Assembly: GCF_016950255.1 (NCBI RefSeq)
Contig: NZ_JACGFN010000001.1
Span: 1,054,001-1,118,000 of the forward strand
Reading direction: 5' to 3'
Length of the DNA stretch: 64,000 nt
From: Pectobacterium brasiliense
GTDB taxonomy: Bacteria > Pseudomonadota > Gammaproteobacteria > Enterobacterales > Enterobacteriaceae
A model generated the notes under the pieces. The model saw nothing but the letters and a program-made list of their open reading frames with translations. It made no database searches and was not told where the DNA came from. Numbering within the stretch: the stretch's first letter is position 1; each line of letters opens with the position of its first letter. The position numbers and the translations under genes were made by a program. Below, one piece after another: positions 20,779 to 30,176 of this stretch.

Positions 20779-21987
20779 ATGGTCAATCCTTATCGAGAAC
20801 TTTTCGCCGCGCCCGGCACCAGAGGCTTTGCACTGGCTGGCCTGTTGGCGCGGATTCCACTGCCCATGACGGGCATCGGCATTATCACCATGCTGTCGCA
20901 ACTGCGCGGTAGCTATGCGCTGGCGGGGGCGGTCTCCGCCACTTTTGTGTTGACCTACGCACTGCTGTCACCACAGATCTCCCGTCTGGTCGATCGTCAC
21001 GGGCAAGGCCGCGTGCTGCCGATAGCAACCACCGTCAGCGTGATCGGCATGCTGCTTCTGCTCGCCAGCACCTGGTGGCAAGCGCCTGACTGGAGCTTAT
21101 TCATCGGTGCTTTGCTGGCCGGTTTCATGCCTAGCATGTCCGCAATGGTTAGAGCACGCTGGACGGCAATCTATCGCGGCCACCCTCACTTGCAGACCGC
21201 TTACTCGCTGGAGACGGTGCTCGATGAAGTCACTTTTATCGCCGGACCACCGCTGGCTGTGGGGCTGTCCGTCGCGGTGTTTCCTCAGGCTGGCCCGCTG
21301 GCCGCGGCGCTCTTGCTGATTATTGGCGTGTTCGCTCTGGTGACACAGCGCGGCACCGAACCGCCGGTAGAAGCATGGGATGTCCGCACGGATCGTTCGG
21401 GCTCGGTGATCAAACAAGCAAACGTGCGTTTGCTGGCGCTGCTGATGGTCGCGATGGGCATCATTGTGGGTACCGTGGATATCGTCAGCGTGGCCTTCGC
21501 TGAGCAGTATGGTCAGCCAGCTGCGGCCAGTCTGGTGTTGTCGGCTTATGCGGTCGGTTCATGCCTGGCCGGGTTGGTGTTCGGCGCTCTCAAGCTACGA
21601 ACCGCATTGCACCTGTTGTTATTGCTGGGCGGTTTAGCAACGGCAACAACCACGTTACCTCTGCTGCTGGTTGGCAGCATTCCCGTGCTGGCTGCGGCCG
21701 TGCTGATCGCTGGGTTGTTCTTCGCCCCCACCATGATCGTGGCGATGTCGCTGGTCGAACGTCTGGTGCCCGAGCATCGTCTGACAGAGGGCATGACCTG
21801 GCTGCTGGCGGGGCTGAATGTCGGCGTGGCGCTGGGCGCAGCGGTATCAGGCTACGTTGTTGACGACAGCGGTGCCCGAGCCGGATTTGCCGTTGCGCTA
21901 TGCGCTGGCGTGTTAGTGCTGCTGGTTGCACTGTGGGGATACCAACGCCTACGGACGACGCCTTCTCCTCTTCCTCATACCGTTTGA
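20779..21987 (+). CDS. MFS transporter, probable drug exporter
   Basis: This 402-residue protein has about twelve hydrophobic helices and no signal peptide, as expected for a major facilitator. Motif A-like residues (SRLVDRHGQGRVLP) follow the second helix. The start was placed at MVNPYRELFAAPG because GGAGA lies close upstream and the earlier in-frame codons lie in the operator region. It is controlled by the divergent TetR gene and followed after 41 bp by a second MFS gene, probably in the same operon. The substrate is not deducible. Confidence 0.88.
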   Translation: MVNPYRELFAAPGTRGFALAGLLARIPLPMTGIGIITMLSQLRGSYALAGAVSATFVLTYALLSPQISRLVDRHGQGRVLPIATTVSVIGMLLLLASTWWQAPDWSLFIGALLAGFMPSMSAMVRARWTAIYRGHPHLQTAYSLETVLDEVTFIAGPPLAVGLSVAVFPQAGPLAAALLLIIGVFALVTQRGTEPPVEAWDVRTDRSGSVIKQANVRLLALLMVAMGIIVGTVDIVSVAFAEQYGQPAAASLVLSAYAVGSCLAGLVFGALKLRTALHLLLLLGGLATATTTLPLLLVGSIPVLAAAVLIAGLFFAPTMIVAMSLVERLVPEHRLTEGMTWLLAGLNVGVALGAAVSGYVVDDSGARAGFAVALCAGVLVLLVALWGYQRLRTTPSPLPHTV

Positions 21988-22028
21988 CGGTTACACATCG
22001 CCTGCTTCCCCCTGTTAAGGACTGAACC

Positions 22029-23222
22029 ATGAACACGTCTTCCTCTATCCCTATAGGTGCTGCTGCACAGCATTCCTGGCTGGCCGTTGTCGCCGTCGGC
22101 CTTGCAACCTTCTCTGTCGTCACGACGGAAATGCTTCCGGTCGGCTTGCTAACGCCGATTGCCGATACGCTACATACTTCTACCGGAACCGCCGGCCTGA
22201 TGATTTCACTCCCCGCGCTGCTGGCTGCGCTATTCGCTCCGCTGGTGGTGATCGCATCCGGCGGCATGGATAGACGCAGGATCCTATGCGGACTGCTGAC
22301 GCTGCTGGTTATCGCCAACATTGCTTCGGCACTGGCACCAGACATCGGTTGGATGCTGGCTGCGCGTGTGCTGGTCGGTTTCTGCATGGGCGGTATCTGG
22401 GCGATTGCCGGTGGTCTGGCGGCCCGACTCGTTCCCGAGCACGCCATCGGCCTGGCAACATCCATCATCTTTGGTGGTGTCGCAGCGGCATCCGTGTTGG
22501 GTGTGCCGTTCGGCGCACTGATCGGCGATCTCGCCGGGTGGCGCTGGGCCTTCGGCTGCATGGCCGTGTTTAGCGTGCTGGTGCTAGTGCTTCACCTTGC
22601 GGTTATTCCTGCCCTGCCCGTTACCCATTCCGTCACCGTTCGCCAGTTCGGTGAGCAGTTGAGCAACCGTAAGCTGCAAATCGGGCTTATCCTGACGCTG
22701 TTGCTGGTGGCCGGACACTTCATGGCGTTTACCTTTGTGCGGCCGCTGCTGCTCTCGGTGTCGGGATTCGATGCGCGCTGGATCGGCGCATTGCTGTTCG
22801 CCTATGGCATGGCAGGCATCGTCGGCAATTTTCTGACGGGCATCATCGCCGCGCGACGCACGGCGTTAACCTTGATGGCAATCGCGGTGGGGCTGCTATT
22901 GACTCCGATTCTGTTCCTGACCATCGGCGGTTCGCATTTCGGCGGTGGCGTGGCGCTTCTCGTCTGGGGACTGGCCTACGGCGGCGTGTCCGTCGGTTTG
23001 ATGACATGGATGATGAAGGCCGTCCCGAACGCCGTGGAGATCGCCTCCGCGCTGTATGTCGGCATTTTTAATATTGGCATCGCGCTCGGATCGTGGGTCG
23101 GTGGCCAAGCCGTGGATAGCTCTGGTCCGATCGCGACACTTTGGCTGGCGGGAGGATTCGCTGCGGCCGCCTTGCTGCTATCCCTTAGCATGAAGCTAAC
23201 CGAAAGCAGGAAGAGCCTATAG
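22029..23222 (+). CDS. MFS transporter, DHA1-like exporter
   Basis: This is a second 12-TM major facilitator of 397 residues, related to the AraJ/YdhP-type efflux proteins: VVTTEMLPVGLLTPIADTLH in the first helix region and the motif RVLVGFCMGGIWAIAGGLA later. It lies 41 bp after the preceding MFS gene on the same strand and ends in front of a strong terminator, so the pair forms one TetR-controlled unit. It may export sugars, arabinose-like compounds or drugs; the sequence does not tell which. Confidence 0.88.
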   Translation: MNTSSSIPIGAAAQHSWLAVVAVGLATFSVVTTEMLPVGLLTPIADTLHTSTGTAGLMISLPALLAALFAPLVVIASGGMDRRRILCGLLTLLVIANIASALAPDIGWMLAARVLVGFCMGGIWAIAGGLAARLVPEHAIGLATSIIFGGVAAASVLGVPFGALIGDLAGWRWAFGCMAVFSVLVLVLHLAVIPALPVTHSVTVRQFGEQLSNRKLQIGLILTLLLVAGHFMAFTFVRPLLLSVSGFDARWIGALLFAYGMAGIVGNFLTGIIAARRTALTLMAIAVGLLLTPILFLTIGGSHFGGGVALLVWGLAYGGVSVGLMTWMMKAVPNAVEIASALYVGIFNIGIALGSWVGGQAVDSSGPIATLWLAGGFAAAALLLSLSMKLTESRKSL

Positions 23223-23240
23223 CAGAAAGAACATAGAATG

Positions 23241-23281
23241 AAAAAACCGCGAGCACCTTTTTCAGGTGTCTCGCGGTTTTT
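23241..23281 (+). terminator. Intrinsic terminator after the MFS pair
   Basis: The stem AAACCGCGAGCACC / AGGTGTCTCGCGGTTT with a T-rich loop is followed by TT. It has one bulge and ends the two-exporter operon. The A-run on the left also allows function for ycfJ on the minus strand. Confidence 0.85.
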
Positions 23282-23322
23282 AGAGAGGGTGTCAGCGCAA
23301 AACCGCAGACGTTGGAGGTCAG

Positions 23323-23862
23323 TTAACTCTGCTGATTCAGGATTAATTGCCCGTTTCGGTCTACTGGAATTTGTGTACCAGGATCGCGATCCATGCGGAT
23401 TTTACCCTGCTGGTCGCCGATTTTATAAGTGACATCATAACCCAGAACTTTTTGTGATTTGTCGTACACCGTCTGACAGCGCTGTTGCTGCGTTGTGTAC
23501 GTATCATTTTCCTGCATGCCGCTTTGTACACGGTTACCCGCATAACCACCTGCCAGCGCACCCGCAACCGTTGCGACATCCTTACCGCGTCCGCCACCGA
23601 ACTGATGCCCCAGCACACCACCCGCTACGGCACCCAGTACCGAGCCAGCAATCTGGTTTTCATCCTGTACCGGACGACGATGCGTCACGCTCACGTTACG
23701 GCACTCCTGACGAGGCGTCTTGACTGTTTCTTTAATTGGTGTTGCTGTAAGCACCTGTGCAAACTGAGGTTTAGAGGAAAATACATCCATACTCGCCACC
23801 GCCGCCACACCCAATGCAGCAGCCACACCAATACCTACACCCGCTAACATTGATTTGTTCAC
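23323..23862 (-). CDS. ycfJ: Glycine-zipper envelope protein YcfJ
   Basis: This 179-residue protein matches E. coli YcfJ in length and most of its sequence. The N-terminus is a hydrophobic signal/anchor helix (MLAGVGIGVAAALGVAAVAS). A central glycine-zipper 2TM region (GSVLGAVAGGVLGHQFGGGRG) follows, and then a conserved C-terminal part with two Cys (QQRCQTVYDK). The start was taken as GTG at 23862 because GGGAGG lies 6 nt upstream and the homologue starts at the same residue. Its role is unknown; overproduction of such proteins affects envelope stress and biofilm in relatives. Confidence 0.92.
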   Translation of the reverse strand: MNKSMLAGVGIGVAAALGVAAVASMDVFSSKPQFAQVLTATPIKETVKTPRQECRNVSVTHRRPVQDENQIAGSVLGAVAGGVLGHQFGGGRGKDVATVAGALAGGYAGNRVQSGMQENDTYTTQQQRCQTVYDKSQKVLGYDVTYKIGDQQGKIRMDRDPGTQIPVDRNGQLILNQQS

Positions 23863-23965
23863 AGGATACCTCCCGAATCTATTCCCACGCATTCCCCATC
23901 TGCAATCCTGACGTAAACCTTGTTTTACGCCAGCTCGCGTTTCACGCGATGAATCCGATGGTTCC

Positions 23966-23992
23966 TTCTGAATATCAGCATTCAGAATTTTT
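23966..23992 (+). terminator. Hairpin plus T5 with no known gene upstream
   Basis: The 8-bp stem TTCTGAAT / ATTCAGAA with loop ATCAGC is followed by TTTTT on the plus strand. No plus-strand gene lies upstream within 700 bp (ycfJ is on the other strand), so it may end an unrecognised RNA or be chance. Confidence 0.35.
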
Positions 23993-24264
23993 GGCGTGCG
24001 TGCTACGCCATCTGTAAACAGTGGAAAGTCTGCACAATGTTTCGCACTCTCGCAATAAGACTAATTGACCAAAAGTGTCAGATTCGTAACATAAAAGCGT
24101 CATTTGAGAATTATCTTAACTGGAATTGGTAATAGGACGATATTTTATACTGCCATATCAGCGAAATAGCCTATCGCGCTACGGCTCAGAAACAGGAGAT
24201 CGTGAGTAGATTGACGGAAAAGAGGGTTACTGAGTAAGAATAAGATGGCCGCTGGCAGAAAAGA

Positions 24265-24296
24265 ATACAGGCATGAAATTGCGTTCATGCCTGTAT
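24265..24296 (-). terminator. Terminator of ndh
   Basis: A perfect 13-bp stem (ATACAGGCATGAA / TTCATGCCTGTAT) with a 6-nt loop lies 25 bp after the ndh stop. On the minus strand it is followed by TTCTTTTC. Confidence 0.7.
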
Positions 24297-24320
24297 CAGA
24301 AAGAGGCCAGCAAAGATGGA

Positions 24321-25625
24321 TTAATGTAGCTTCAGACGCGGGCGAATTACCCGGTTGATCCCACCTACCAGCATCATCAGGCCTGTTTTAACATAGCCAT
24401 GCAGAGCAACCTGGTGCATGCGGTACAGGGAGATATACACGAAACGTGCAATCCGTCCTTCTACCATTACGGAGCCCCGCATCAGGTTCCCCATCAGGCT
24501 GCCAACTGTACTGAATTTAGACAGCGAAACCAGCGAACCGTGATCTTTATAGACGTAAGGCTTCAGCGTTTGTCCATTCAGTAATGCGATGATATTGCTG
24601 TGGCAGCGTGATGCCATCTGGTGAGCTGCCTGCGCACGCGGTGGCACAAATCCGCCGCCTTCCTGCGGGCAGGAGGCGCAGTCGCCAATGGCGAAAATGT
24701 TGGGATCGCGCGTCGTCTGCAACGCAGGTTCAACCACCAACTGGTTAATCCGGTTCGTTTCCAGACCAGCAATCTCTTTCATCGCATCCGGTGCCTTGAT
24801 GCCCGCCGCCCAAACCATCAGGTCGGCTTCGATAAATTCACCGTCCTTGGTATTCAGACCGCCACTTTCTGCGCTGGTCACCATGGTTTTCGTCAGCACA
24901 CGAACGCCAATATTGTTCAATTCCTGATGTGCAGCCGCTGAAATGCGCGGCGGCAGCGCAGGCAGAATACGTTCGCCCGCTTCCACCAGTGTCACATTCA
25001 GCGTTTGGTTATCCAGCCCGTCAAAACCGTAGCTATGCAGCTGTTTCACCGCGTTATGCAATTCCGCAGACAGTTCGACCCCTGTCGCGCCGCCGCCCAC
25101 AATCGCGATATTCACGCGCTCTTTTTCTTCCTGATTTGCCGTAAATTTCAGGAATAAATTCAGCATTTCATTATGGAAACGGCGGGCTTGTTTCGGGTTA
25201 TCCAGGAAAATACAGTGATCTTTCACGCCCGGTGTACCGAAGTCATTTGAGGTACTGCCTAATGCCACCACCAAAATGTCATACGGGATACGACGCGCGG
25301 CAACCAGCACATCGCCTTGCTCGTCACACACTTCAGCCAGTTGAATCTGCTGCTCTTCACGATCGATATCCGTCAGCATGCCCAGTTGGAACTGGAAATA
25401 GTGATTGCGGGCGTGCGCCAGATAGCTCAGCGCGTCCATATCGTCGTCCAGCGAGCCTGTCGCCACTTCATGCAGCAGCGGTTTCCACAGGTGGCTATGG
25501 TTACGATCCACCAGCGTAATCTCCGCTTTTTTCTTGCGTCCTAACTTGTGGCCCAAACTCGTTGCGAGTTCAAGTCCGCCAGCTCCCCCGCCGACAATGA
25601 CAATTTTTTTGGTTGGTGATGTCAA
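24321..25625 (-). CDS. ndh: Type II NADH:quinone oxidoreductase Ndh
   Basis: Ndh is the non-proton-pumping, membrane-associated NADH dehydrogenase that feeds electrons to quinone in aerobic respiration. The 434 residues show the FAD-binding motif [21 protein letters not shown], the NADH-binding motif [20 protein letters not shown], the FAD motif [11 protein letters not shown] and a C-terminal amphipathic membrane-binding part ending [10 protein letters not shown]. The start codon is TTG at 25625 with AGGGGG 5 nt upstream; E. coli ndh also uses TTG. A perfect FNR box 136 bp upstream suggests anaerobic repression. It matches E. coli Ndh over its full length. Confidence 0.97.
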   Translation of the reverse strand: MTSPTKKIVIVGGGAGGLELATSLGHKLGRKKKAEITLVDRNHSHLWKPLLHEVATGSLDDDMDALSYLAHARNHYFQFQLGMLTDIDREEQQIQLAEVCDEQGDVLVAARRIPYDILVVALGSTSNDFGTPGVKDHCIFLDNPKQARRFHNEMLNLFLKFTANQEEKERVNIAIVGGGATGVELSAELHNAVKQLHSYGFDGLDNQTLNVTLVEAGERILPALPPRISAAAHQELNNIGVRVLTKTMVTSAESGGLNTKDGEFIEADLMVWAAGIKAPDAMKEIAGLETNRINQLVVEPALQTTRDPNIFAIGDCASCPQEGGGFVPPRAQAAHQMASRCHSNIIALLNGQTLKPYVYKDHGSLVSLSKFSTVGSLMGNLMRGSVMVEGRIARFVYISLYRMHQVALHGYVKTGLMMLVGGINRVIRPRLKLH

Positions 25626-25992
25626 AATGACCCCCTAAAATGTGAACCAATCGTTAATAAAGAGTAAAAAATAATATCCTTATATAACATAGGGTTCGCG
25701 TAAGTTAAGCCTGATATCTGCTGCAAGAATAGCACGCTAGGTTATTTGGTCATACCAAAATTGATATATATCAATTTATTTTGTCAGGCAGGTTTTTAGC
25801 GAGAAAATTCCATCTTTATTTCAGTGAATTAGCAGAAATCTGCGCGAAGAGAAAATGCTGAATCGTGCGCGTCTGCGCCGCTGGGTGAACTAAGGAAAGT
25901 AAATAAATTGCGTCATTCCTCCTGTTCCCCCTTCAAACAAGGGTATCAGAAGGAACGACAGCCGCGATGAACACATCATCGCTAACGCAGGG
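25626..25992. other. ndh promoter region
   Basis: No gene was found in these 367 bp between ycfP (ends 25993) and ndh. The region is AT-rich and holds the FNR box and the ndh promoter; the part next to ycfP shows no clear terminator. Confidence 0.6.
25761..25774 (-). promoter_or_regulatory. FNR box upstream of ndh
   Basis: TTGATATATATCAA is an exact match to the FNR consensus TTGAT-N4-ATCAA, 136 bp upstream of the ndh start. FNR represses ndh without oxygen in E. coli from sites in the same region, so the same control is inferred here. Confidence 0.8.
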
Positions 25993-26535
25993 TTAACCGA
26001 GCGTTTTGAAGGCTTTTATTCGCGGCAAATGGGGAGAGATACTTTTGAATTTATGCGTCTGAATATCGTCCCAGACGATCTCGTAATACGCTCCCAACGT
26101 CTGCGCGCTACGCTGGCTGTCGAGCATTTCATCCTGACGGGAAAGCATCACCATGCAGCGATCGCGGTTCTTTTCGCGAAAGTTCGCCACGCACTTCGTG
26201 GCGATATCCAGATACTCTTCTGGCCGATCGATTTTCCCGCTCATATTTTCCTGCGGGAAAAGGTTAGGATTAACGATGACTTGTCGTATATCACACAGGA
26301 AACCTACGCGTTCGGCCCAGAAGCCGCCCAACCCCACGCCACAGATCAGCGGACGATCGTCATCAGACTGCTGAATCGTCTTATCCACCTGCTTTAGCAG
26401 ATGTTGCATATCATGACGCGGATGCAACGTGCTGTAGCTAATCAATCGTACATCTTCATCAATAAACTGAAGCTGCAAGACCTTTTCATGATTGCCGGGG
26501 CTGGTCGAGTCAAAACCGTGTAAATAGATAATCAT
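25993..26535 (-). CDS. ycfP: UPF0227 family esterase-like protein YcfP
   Basis: This 180-residue protein belongs to the UPF0227/YcfP family of small alpha/beta-hydrolase-like proteins. [17 protein letters not shown] at the N-terminus is the conserved oxyanion region, and [13 protein letters not shown] is the nucleophile-elbow position, where the usual Ser is Leu, so esterase activity is doubtful. In E. coli it is adjacent to nagZ in the same order. It follows nagZ by 28 bp and may be co-transcribed with it. Confidence 0.93.
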   Translation of the reverse strand: MIIYLHGFDSTSPGNHEKVLQLQFIDEDVRLISYSTLHPRHDMQHLLKQVDKTIQQSDDDRPLICGVGLGGFWAERVGFLCDIRQVIVNPNLFPQENMSGKIDRPEEYLDIATKCVANFREKNRDRCMVMLSRQDEMLDSQRSAQTLGAYYEIVWDDIQTHKFKSISPHLPRIKAFKTLG

Positions 26536-26563
26536 CTTTCATCCTCACCGCAGACTAAGTTGC

Positions 26564-27592
26564 CTATTTCTCGCCATTTTTATGCGCCTGCCAGCGCTCG
26601 CTGAGCAATGTGAGCGCCTGATTCGCCTGCTTCCAGCGTGGCGAATCCAGCAGTTCCCGACGAGAAAACGAACCCTGATGATATAAGCGCGTCAGTTGAT
26701 CCGCTTTGACCGGGGACAGGTTATCCAGCACGCTGACCGCCCCTTCACGATGATTGCAAACCAGAATCATGTCACATCCTGCCTGCAACGCCGCCTGCGC
26801 CCGTTCGGGATAACTACCCATTACAGCGGCACCTTCCATCGAGAGATCGTCGGAGAAAATGATGCCATCAAAACCCAGCTCTTCACGCAGCACCGTTTTG
26901 AGCCAATAGGGTGAACCACTGGCTGGATGCGGATCGGCCTCCGTATAAATCACGTGGGCAGGCATGATGGCATCCAACTGCTGGCGCTGGATCAGTTCTT
27001 TAAAAATTAGCATGTCGTGTGCGCGAATTTCTGCAAGCGGACGCGGATCGCGCGGAGTTTCTTTATGTGAATCGGCGCTGACCGCACCGTGGCCGGGGAA
27101 ATGCTTACCCGTGACCTTCATACCCGCGCTGTGCATGCCGTGAATAAAACTCTGCGCTACGGCCAGCGCCGTCTCTGGATTGGCATGGAATGAACGCTCA
27201 CCAATCGCTGCGCTCTGGTGGCCGATATCCAGCACTGGCGCAAAGCTAATATCGATATCCATGGCGATCATTTCTGCCGCCATCAGCCAGCCGCCCTCTT
27301 CCGCCAAACGCAGGGCTTCTGACTCTCTGTTTAATGCAGCGAACGCCTGCGCGGCAGGCAGACGAGTAAACCCGTCACGAAAACGCTGAACTCGTCCGCC
27401 TTCCTGATCTACGGACACCACAAGGCGCTCGCGCGACGCCGCACGGATTTGACGCACCAATTCACGTAACTGCGCCGCATCATGAAAATTACGGGTAAAC
27501 AGAATCACGCCGCCAACCAGCGGATGTTCCAGCACTTCACGATCTTCTGCATCCAGCTCATAGCTGGCAACGTCTAACATTACCGGACCCAC
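26564..27592 (-). CDS. nagZ: Beta-N-acetylhexosaminidase NagZ
   Basis: NagZ (342 residues, GH3 family) is a cytosolic enzyme that removes GlcNAc from anhydromuropeptides during peptidoglycan recycling; its product can induce AmpC-type beta-lactamases through AmpR. Motifs seen are [11 protein letters not shown], the mobile loop with catalytic His/Asp [14 protein letters not shown] and the nucleophile Asp in [11 protein letters not shown]. The start is GTG at 27592 with GAGG upstream, giving VGPVMLDV as in E. coli; a longer frame adds 18 codons with no family match. It lies between thiK and ycfP. Confidence 0.96.
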   Translation of the reverse strand: MGPVMLDVASYELDAEDREVLEHPLVGGVILFTRNFHDAAQLRELVRQIRAASRERLVVSVDQEGGRVQRFRDGFTRLPAAQAFAALNRESEALRLAEEGGWLMAAEMIAMDIDISFAPVLDIGHQSAAIGERSFHANPETALAVAQSFIHGMHSAGMKVTGKHFPGHGAVSADSHKETPRDPRPLAEIRAHDMLIFKELIQRQQLDAIMPAHVIYTEADPHPASGSPYWLKTVLREELGFDGIIFSDDLSMEGAAVMGSYPERAQAALQAGCDMILVCNHREGAVSVLDNLSPVKADQLTRLYHQGSFSRRELLDSPRWKQANQALTLLSERWQAHKNGEK

Positions 27593-27664
27593 AAAAACCT
27601 CATTCTTTAGAGTGTACTGCTTAATGAAATGATCTTTACCACACAAGCCATACCGGCAGCCTGG

Positions 27665-28549
27665 CTATAGCCAATGATATTGTTGTAATCGATGATAGAG
27701 CGCGGGAATTTCCGCTAAAAACTCGGGGTTCTTCGTTTGCTGCCAGCGAACCTCAAACCACATCAATACCAGATAATCGACCCAGGGGAACCACTGCATC
27801 ATCTGTTGCTGGAGGCGGCTCACGGAAAACCCTCGCCGATGTCGCTGGTAGCTCTGTAGAAAATGCGTTTGCGCCATGCTTTCCATCTGACTGGCTCGCA
27901 CAATGAACGCCAGTTCAAAGGCAATATCACCATCTGAGGCATATTCCCAATCAATCAGCATCGTTTCTTGTGGAGTAATCAGCAGGTTTTCAGCATGCAC
28001 ATCTAGGTGGAGAGGCGCTAGCGCCAAAGGCGTGGGTAGCACCGCACGCTGAAAATAATGGTGGGCACGCAACAACGTGGGCGAACGGCGGCGCGGATCC
28101 ATCAACTGCCAGTGCTGCGCGAATAGCACTTTGAGATCGAGAGGATGACCGCAACGCGGCTGGCGATGAAGCTGAGACAACAGGCGAGTCACTTCGCCAT
28201 TAGCCAGCATCATCAGGAACTCATCAGAGGTAGCAATGCGCCCCGGTACCCACTCGACAATCAGCCAGCCGTCACGCCACAGTCGCGGCCGTGGCGCAAG
28301 ACCTATCGCCGACATCTGCCGCAGCAAGGCGAATTCGCGCTGGCGATCGACGCCCATTTTCCGCTCGGTTGACGACTGCCGACGCGCAAGCCATTCGATG
28401 TCCGGCCCACGGATACGCCAGCTTTTACTACTCAGCCCACCCACCAGCTCAAAGCGAATATCCGCCATCTCCACAGCCGGGAAATGTTTCTGGATCGTCG
28501 CAGTCAGTTGCTGCTGGATGCCTGCCTGCTTAATGCTGAACGGCGCCAT
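27665..28549 (-). CDS. thiK: Thiamine kinase ThiK
   Basis: ThiK phosphorylates salvaged thiamine to thiamine monophosphate. The protein (294 residues from the chosen ATG) is an aminoglycoside/choline-kinase-fold enzyme: GGLSSKSWRI near the N-terminus, the catalytic HLDVHAENLL (Brenner motif with Asp and Asn) and the metal-binding IDWEYASDGD. It is less conserved than its neighbours; the name rests on the fold and on the E. coli order nagZ-thiK-lpoB. The start overlaps the end of lpoB by 20 bp; a GTG seven codons earlier is possible, and neither has a good ribosome site. Confidence 0.87.
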   Translation of the reverse strand: MAPFSIKQAGIQQQLTATIQKHFPAVEMADIRFELVGGLSSKSWRIRGPDIEWLARRQSSTERKMGVDRQREFALLRQMSAIGLAPRPRLWRDGWLIVEWVPGRIATSDEFLMMLANGEVTRLLSQLHRQPRCGHPLDLKVLFAQHWQLMDPRRRSPTLLRAHHYFQRAVLPTPLALAPLHLDVHAENLLITPQETMLIDWEYASDGDIAFELAFIVRASQMESMAQTHFLQSYQRHRRGFSVSRLQQQMMQWFPWVDYLVLMWFEVRWQQTKNPEFLAEIPALYHRLQQYHWL

Positions 28550-29111
28550 TACCTGACCACACAATTTCACCGGTCTGCACCAGCATCAGTTGCATGTCGA
28601 GCTGCGGCGATTTCACATCACCACTGACGTCGCTGTACAGCACATACTGCGCGCTGACATAACGCGCCAGACCAATCGCCTTGCTGCGCGATCCTAAGCT
28701 GTCATCAACTGACAGACCCAGCGTTTGTTTCGCGGCAGCCAACTGCTCACGCGGCACCAGCGTAAATGCTTTACCGGAGGATAACGCGCTGTACAACGCC
28801 CCTGTCGCTTTCGCTATCGGCAGTGAGCCGTTGGTGTTATTTTTCACGCTATCCACCAGCAGGATGCTACCCGGCGTGACACCATCGGCTTTCAGCATTT
28901 GCGCCACCAGCGGATTAATGCTGGCTTCCCAGTTCAACGTCTGGATTTTTGGCGGTTGCGGTACAGATTCACCCGGCGGCGGCGTTGGCGTAGTCGGCAC
29001 TTGAGGCTCAACGGGCTCAATCGTCGCAGGCGGTTCGGTCGGTTCCGGCGGATGACTGGGGCACCCTGTCAGTACCAATGTCGCCAGAATCACCCCTAGA
29101 TACTTTTTCAT
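28530..29111 (-). CDS. lpoB: Penicillin-binding protein 1B activator LpoB
   Basis: LpoB is an outer-membrane lipoprotein that reaches through the periplasm to activate the glycosyltransferase and transpeptidase of PBP1B. The 193-residue precursor has the lipobox LVLTGC (Cys17), a Pro/Glu/Thr-rich linker (about 20-55) typical of LpoB, and the folded domain from LNWEASINPLVAQML onward. It precedes thiK, which it overlaps, and follows ycfL by 21 bp, as in E. coli. Confidence 0.95.
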   Translation of the reverse strand: MKKYLGVILATLVLTGCPSHPPEPTEPPATIEPVEPQVPTTPTPPPGESVPQPPKIQTLNWEASINPLVAQMLKADGVTPGSILLVDSVKNNTNGSLPIAKATGALYSALSSGKAFTLVPREQLAAAKQTLGLSVDDSLGSRSKAIGLARYVSAQYVLYSDVSGDVKSPQLDMQLMLVQTGEIVWSGNGAVQH

Positions 29112-29132
29112 ATATTCTCTCTCTGCACACCA

Positions 29133-29513
29133 TTACAAAAACAGATGAAGACGGACCTGACGCGCATTGGGACTGCTGCGCATAGAAAAAACCGTCATTT
29201 CCGTCTGTGGCGGGATTTCAATGGACTGCACCTCTTCAAAAGGCAGCACATCCAGCCCGTTTTCGTCATACCAATAGAAACGGTAATGCACGGTCACCGC
29301 GTGTGAAGCGTCGTTGCTAACGGCGGAAGACGCGCGCAGTCGGCCATTTTCTGAATCCAGCGACGGGTTCCCCGCGGTAATACCGGCCGATAGCACCGGT
29401 GCATCTAGTACCAGCGTTTGCCGTTCATTGATGGTCAGCACCTTTGGCGCACTACAGCCCGCCAGCAGTCCTGCCATCAAACACGCGGACAGAAAAAGCA
29501 TCGGGTTACGCAT
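29133..29513 (-). CDS. ycfL: YcfL family lipoprotein
   Basis: This 126-residue predicted lipoprotein has the lipobox LLAGC (Cys20) and a small beta-rich domain (DUF1425-like) with HYRFYWYDENGLDVLP and EIPPQTEMTVF. Function is unknown. It lies between hinT and lpoB, the same order as in E. coli, and is probably co-transcribed with lpoB. Confidence 0.93.
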   Translation of the reverse strand: MRNPMLFLSACLMAGLLAGCSAPKVLTINERQTLVLDAPVLSAGITAGNPSLDSENGRLRASSAVSNDASHAVTVHYRFYWYDENGLDVLPFEEVQSIEIPPQTEMTVFSMRSSPNARQVRLHLFL

Positions 29514-29571
29514 GATGTTCTCGCATGATGGTTTTCTCGCACGACAGTCTACCCATGACTATCGAACCTGG

Positions 29572-29601
29572 TTCTATAGGATCTAGTTCTATAAGATCTA
29601 G
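29572..29601. repeat. 15-bp tandem repeat ending in the hinT stop
   Basis: TTCTATAGGATCTAG is followed directly by TTCTATAAGATCTAG (one mismatch). The second copy runs into the last codons of hinT, whose TAG stop is in the repeat. It is a short slippage-type duplication. Confidence 0.75.
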
Positions 29602-29948
29602 TTCGCCAGCAAAGGCCCTAATGCGCGGCCACCCAGCAAATGCATGTGGATGTGATAAACCTCCTGCCCGCCGTGTCGGTTGCAGTTAATGATCAGGCGA
29701 TAGCCGTCTTCTGCAATACCTTCCTGCTGCGCAATTTTACCCGCGACCGTCACCATACGTCCCAGCGCCGCTTCATGCTCGGGAGCCGTGTCATTAACGG
29801 TCGGGATCAAGACGTTCGGGATGATCAGAATATGGGTTGGCGTGCGAGGCGCGATGTCACGGAAGGCGGTGACCAGTTCATCCTGATACACGATATCGGC
29901 AGGGATTTCCCGGCGGATGATTTTACTAAAGATGGTTTCTTCAGCCAT
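29598..29948 (-). CDS. hinT: HIT-family purine nucleoside phosphoramidase HinT
   Basis: HinT hydrolyses adenosine and guanosine 5'-phosphoramidates and aminoacyl-adenylate-like compounds. The 116-residue protein has the histidine triad in [11 protein letters not shown] and the N-terminal segment [21 protein letters not shown] of HINT proteins. Length is close to E. coli HinT (119 residues). It is the first gene of the hinT-ycfL-lpoB-thiK-nagZ-ycfP run. The region upstream (to 30176) holds no gene and no clear terminator. Confidence 0.96.
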   Translation of the reverse strand: MAEETIFSKIIRREIPADIVYQDELVTAFRDIAPRTPTHILIIPNVLIPTVNDTAPEHEAALGRMVTVAGKIAQQEGIAEDGYRLIINCNRHGGQEVYHIHMHLLGGRALGPLLAN

Positions 29949-30176
29949 GATTGATTTCCTTGTTAAAGCTGGCGTTGAACGACGTCATGTAGGCAGTATG
30001 AGTGACATATTCCATTTCTTTCAACCTTCTTCGTCTATTTCTGGTGTAGGTGGTCAAAATACGACTGCCAGTAAAAACCAGAAATACGCCAGCCTTCTCC
30101 TGAAAACAGCGACGCTACCGCCACTACGATAAGGATTTCGCATCATCCATCGAAAATTCGTGTGTGCGCCTTCCCA

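Larger units (their letters stand above)
23863..24320. other. Intergenic region between ycfJ and ndh
   Basis: No gene was found in these 458 bp. E. coli carries bhsA (ycfR) near this position; it is absent here. The region is AT-rich from 24050 onward. It holds the ycfJ upstream region, a small hairpin with a T-run on the plus strand (23966-23992) and the ndh terminator (24265-24296). Confidence 0.6.

Noticed and set aside
21590-22561. 323-codon antisense frame across the two MFS genes
   Set aside because: Its translation is low-complexity and it lies wholly opposite two strong membrane-protein genes; it is a shadow of their codon use.
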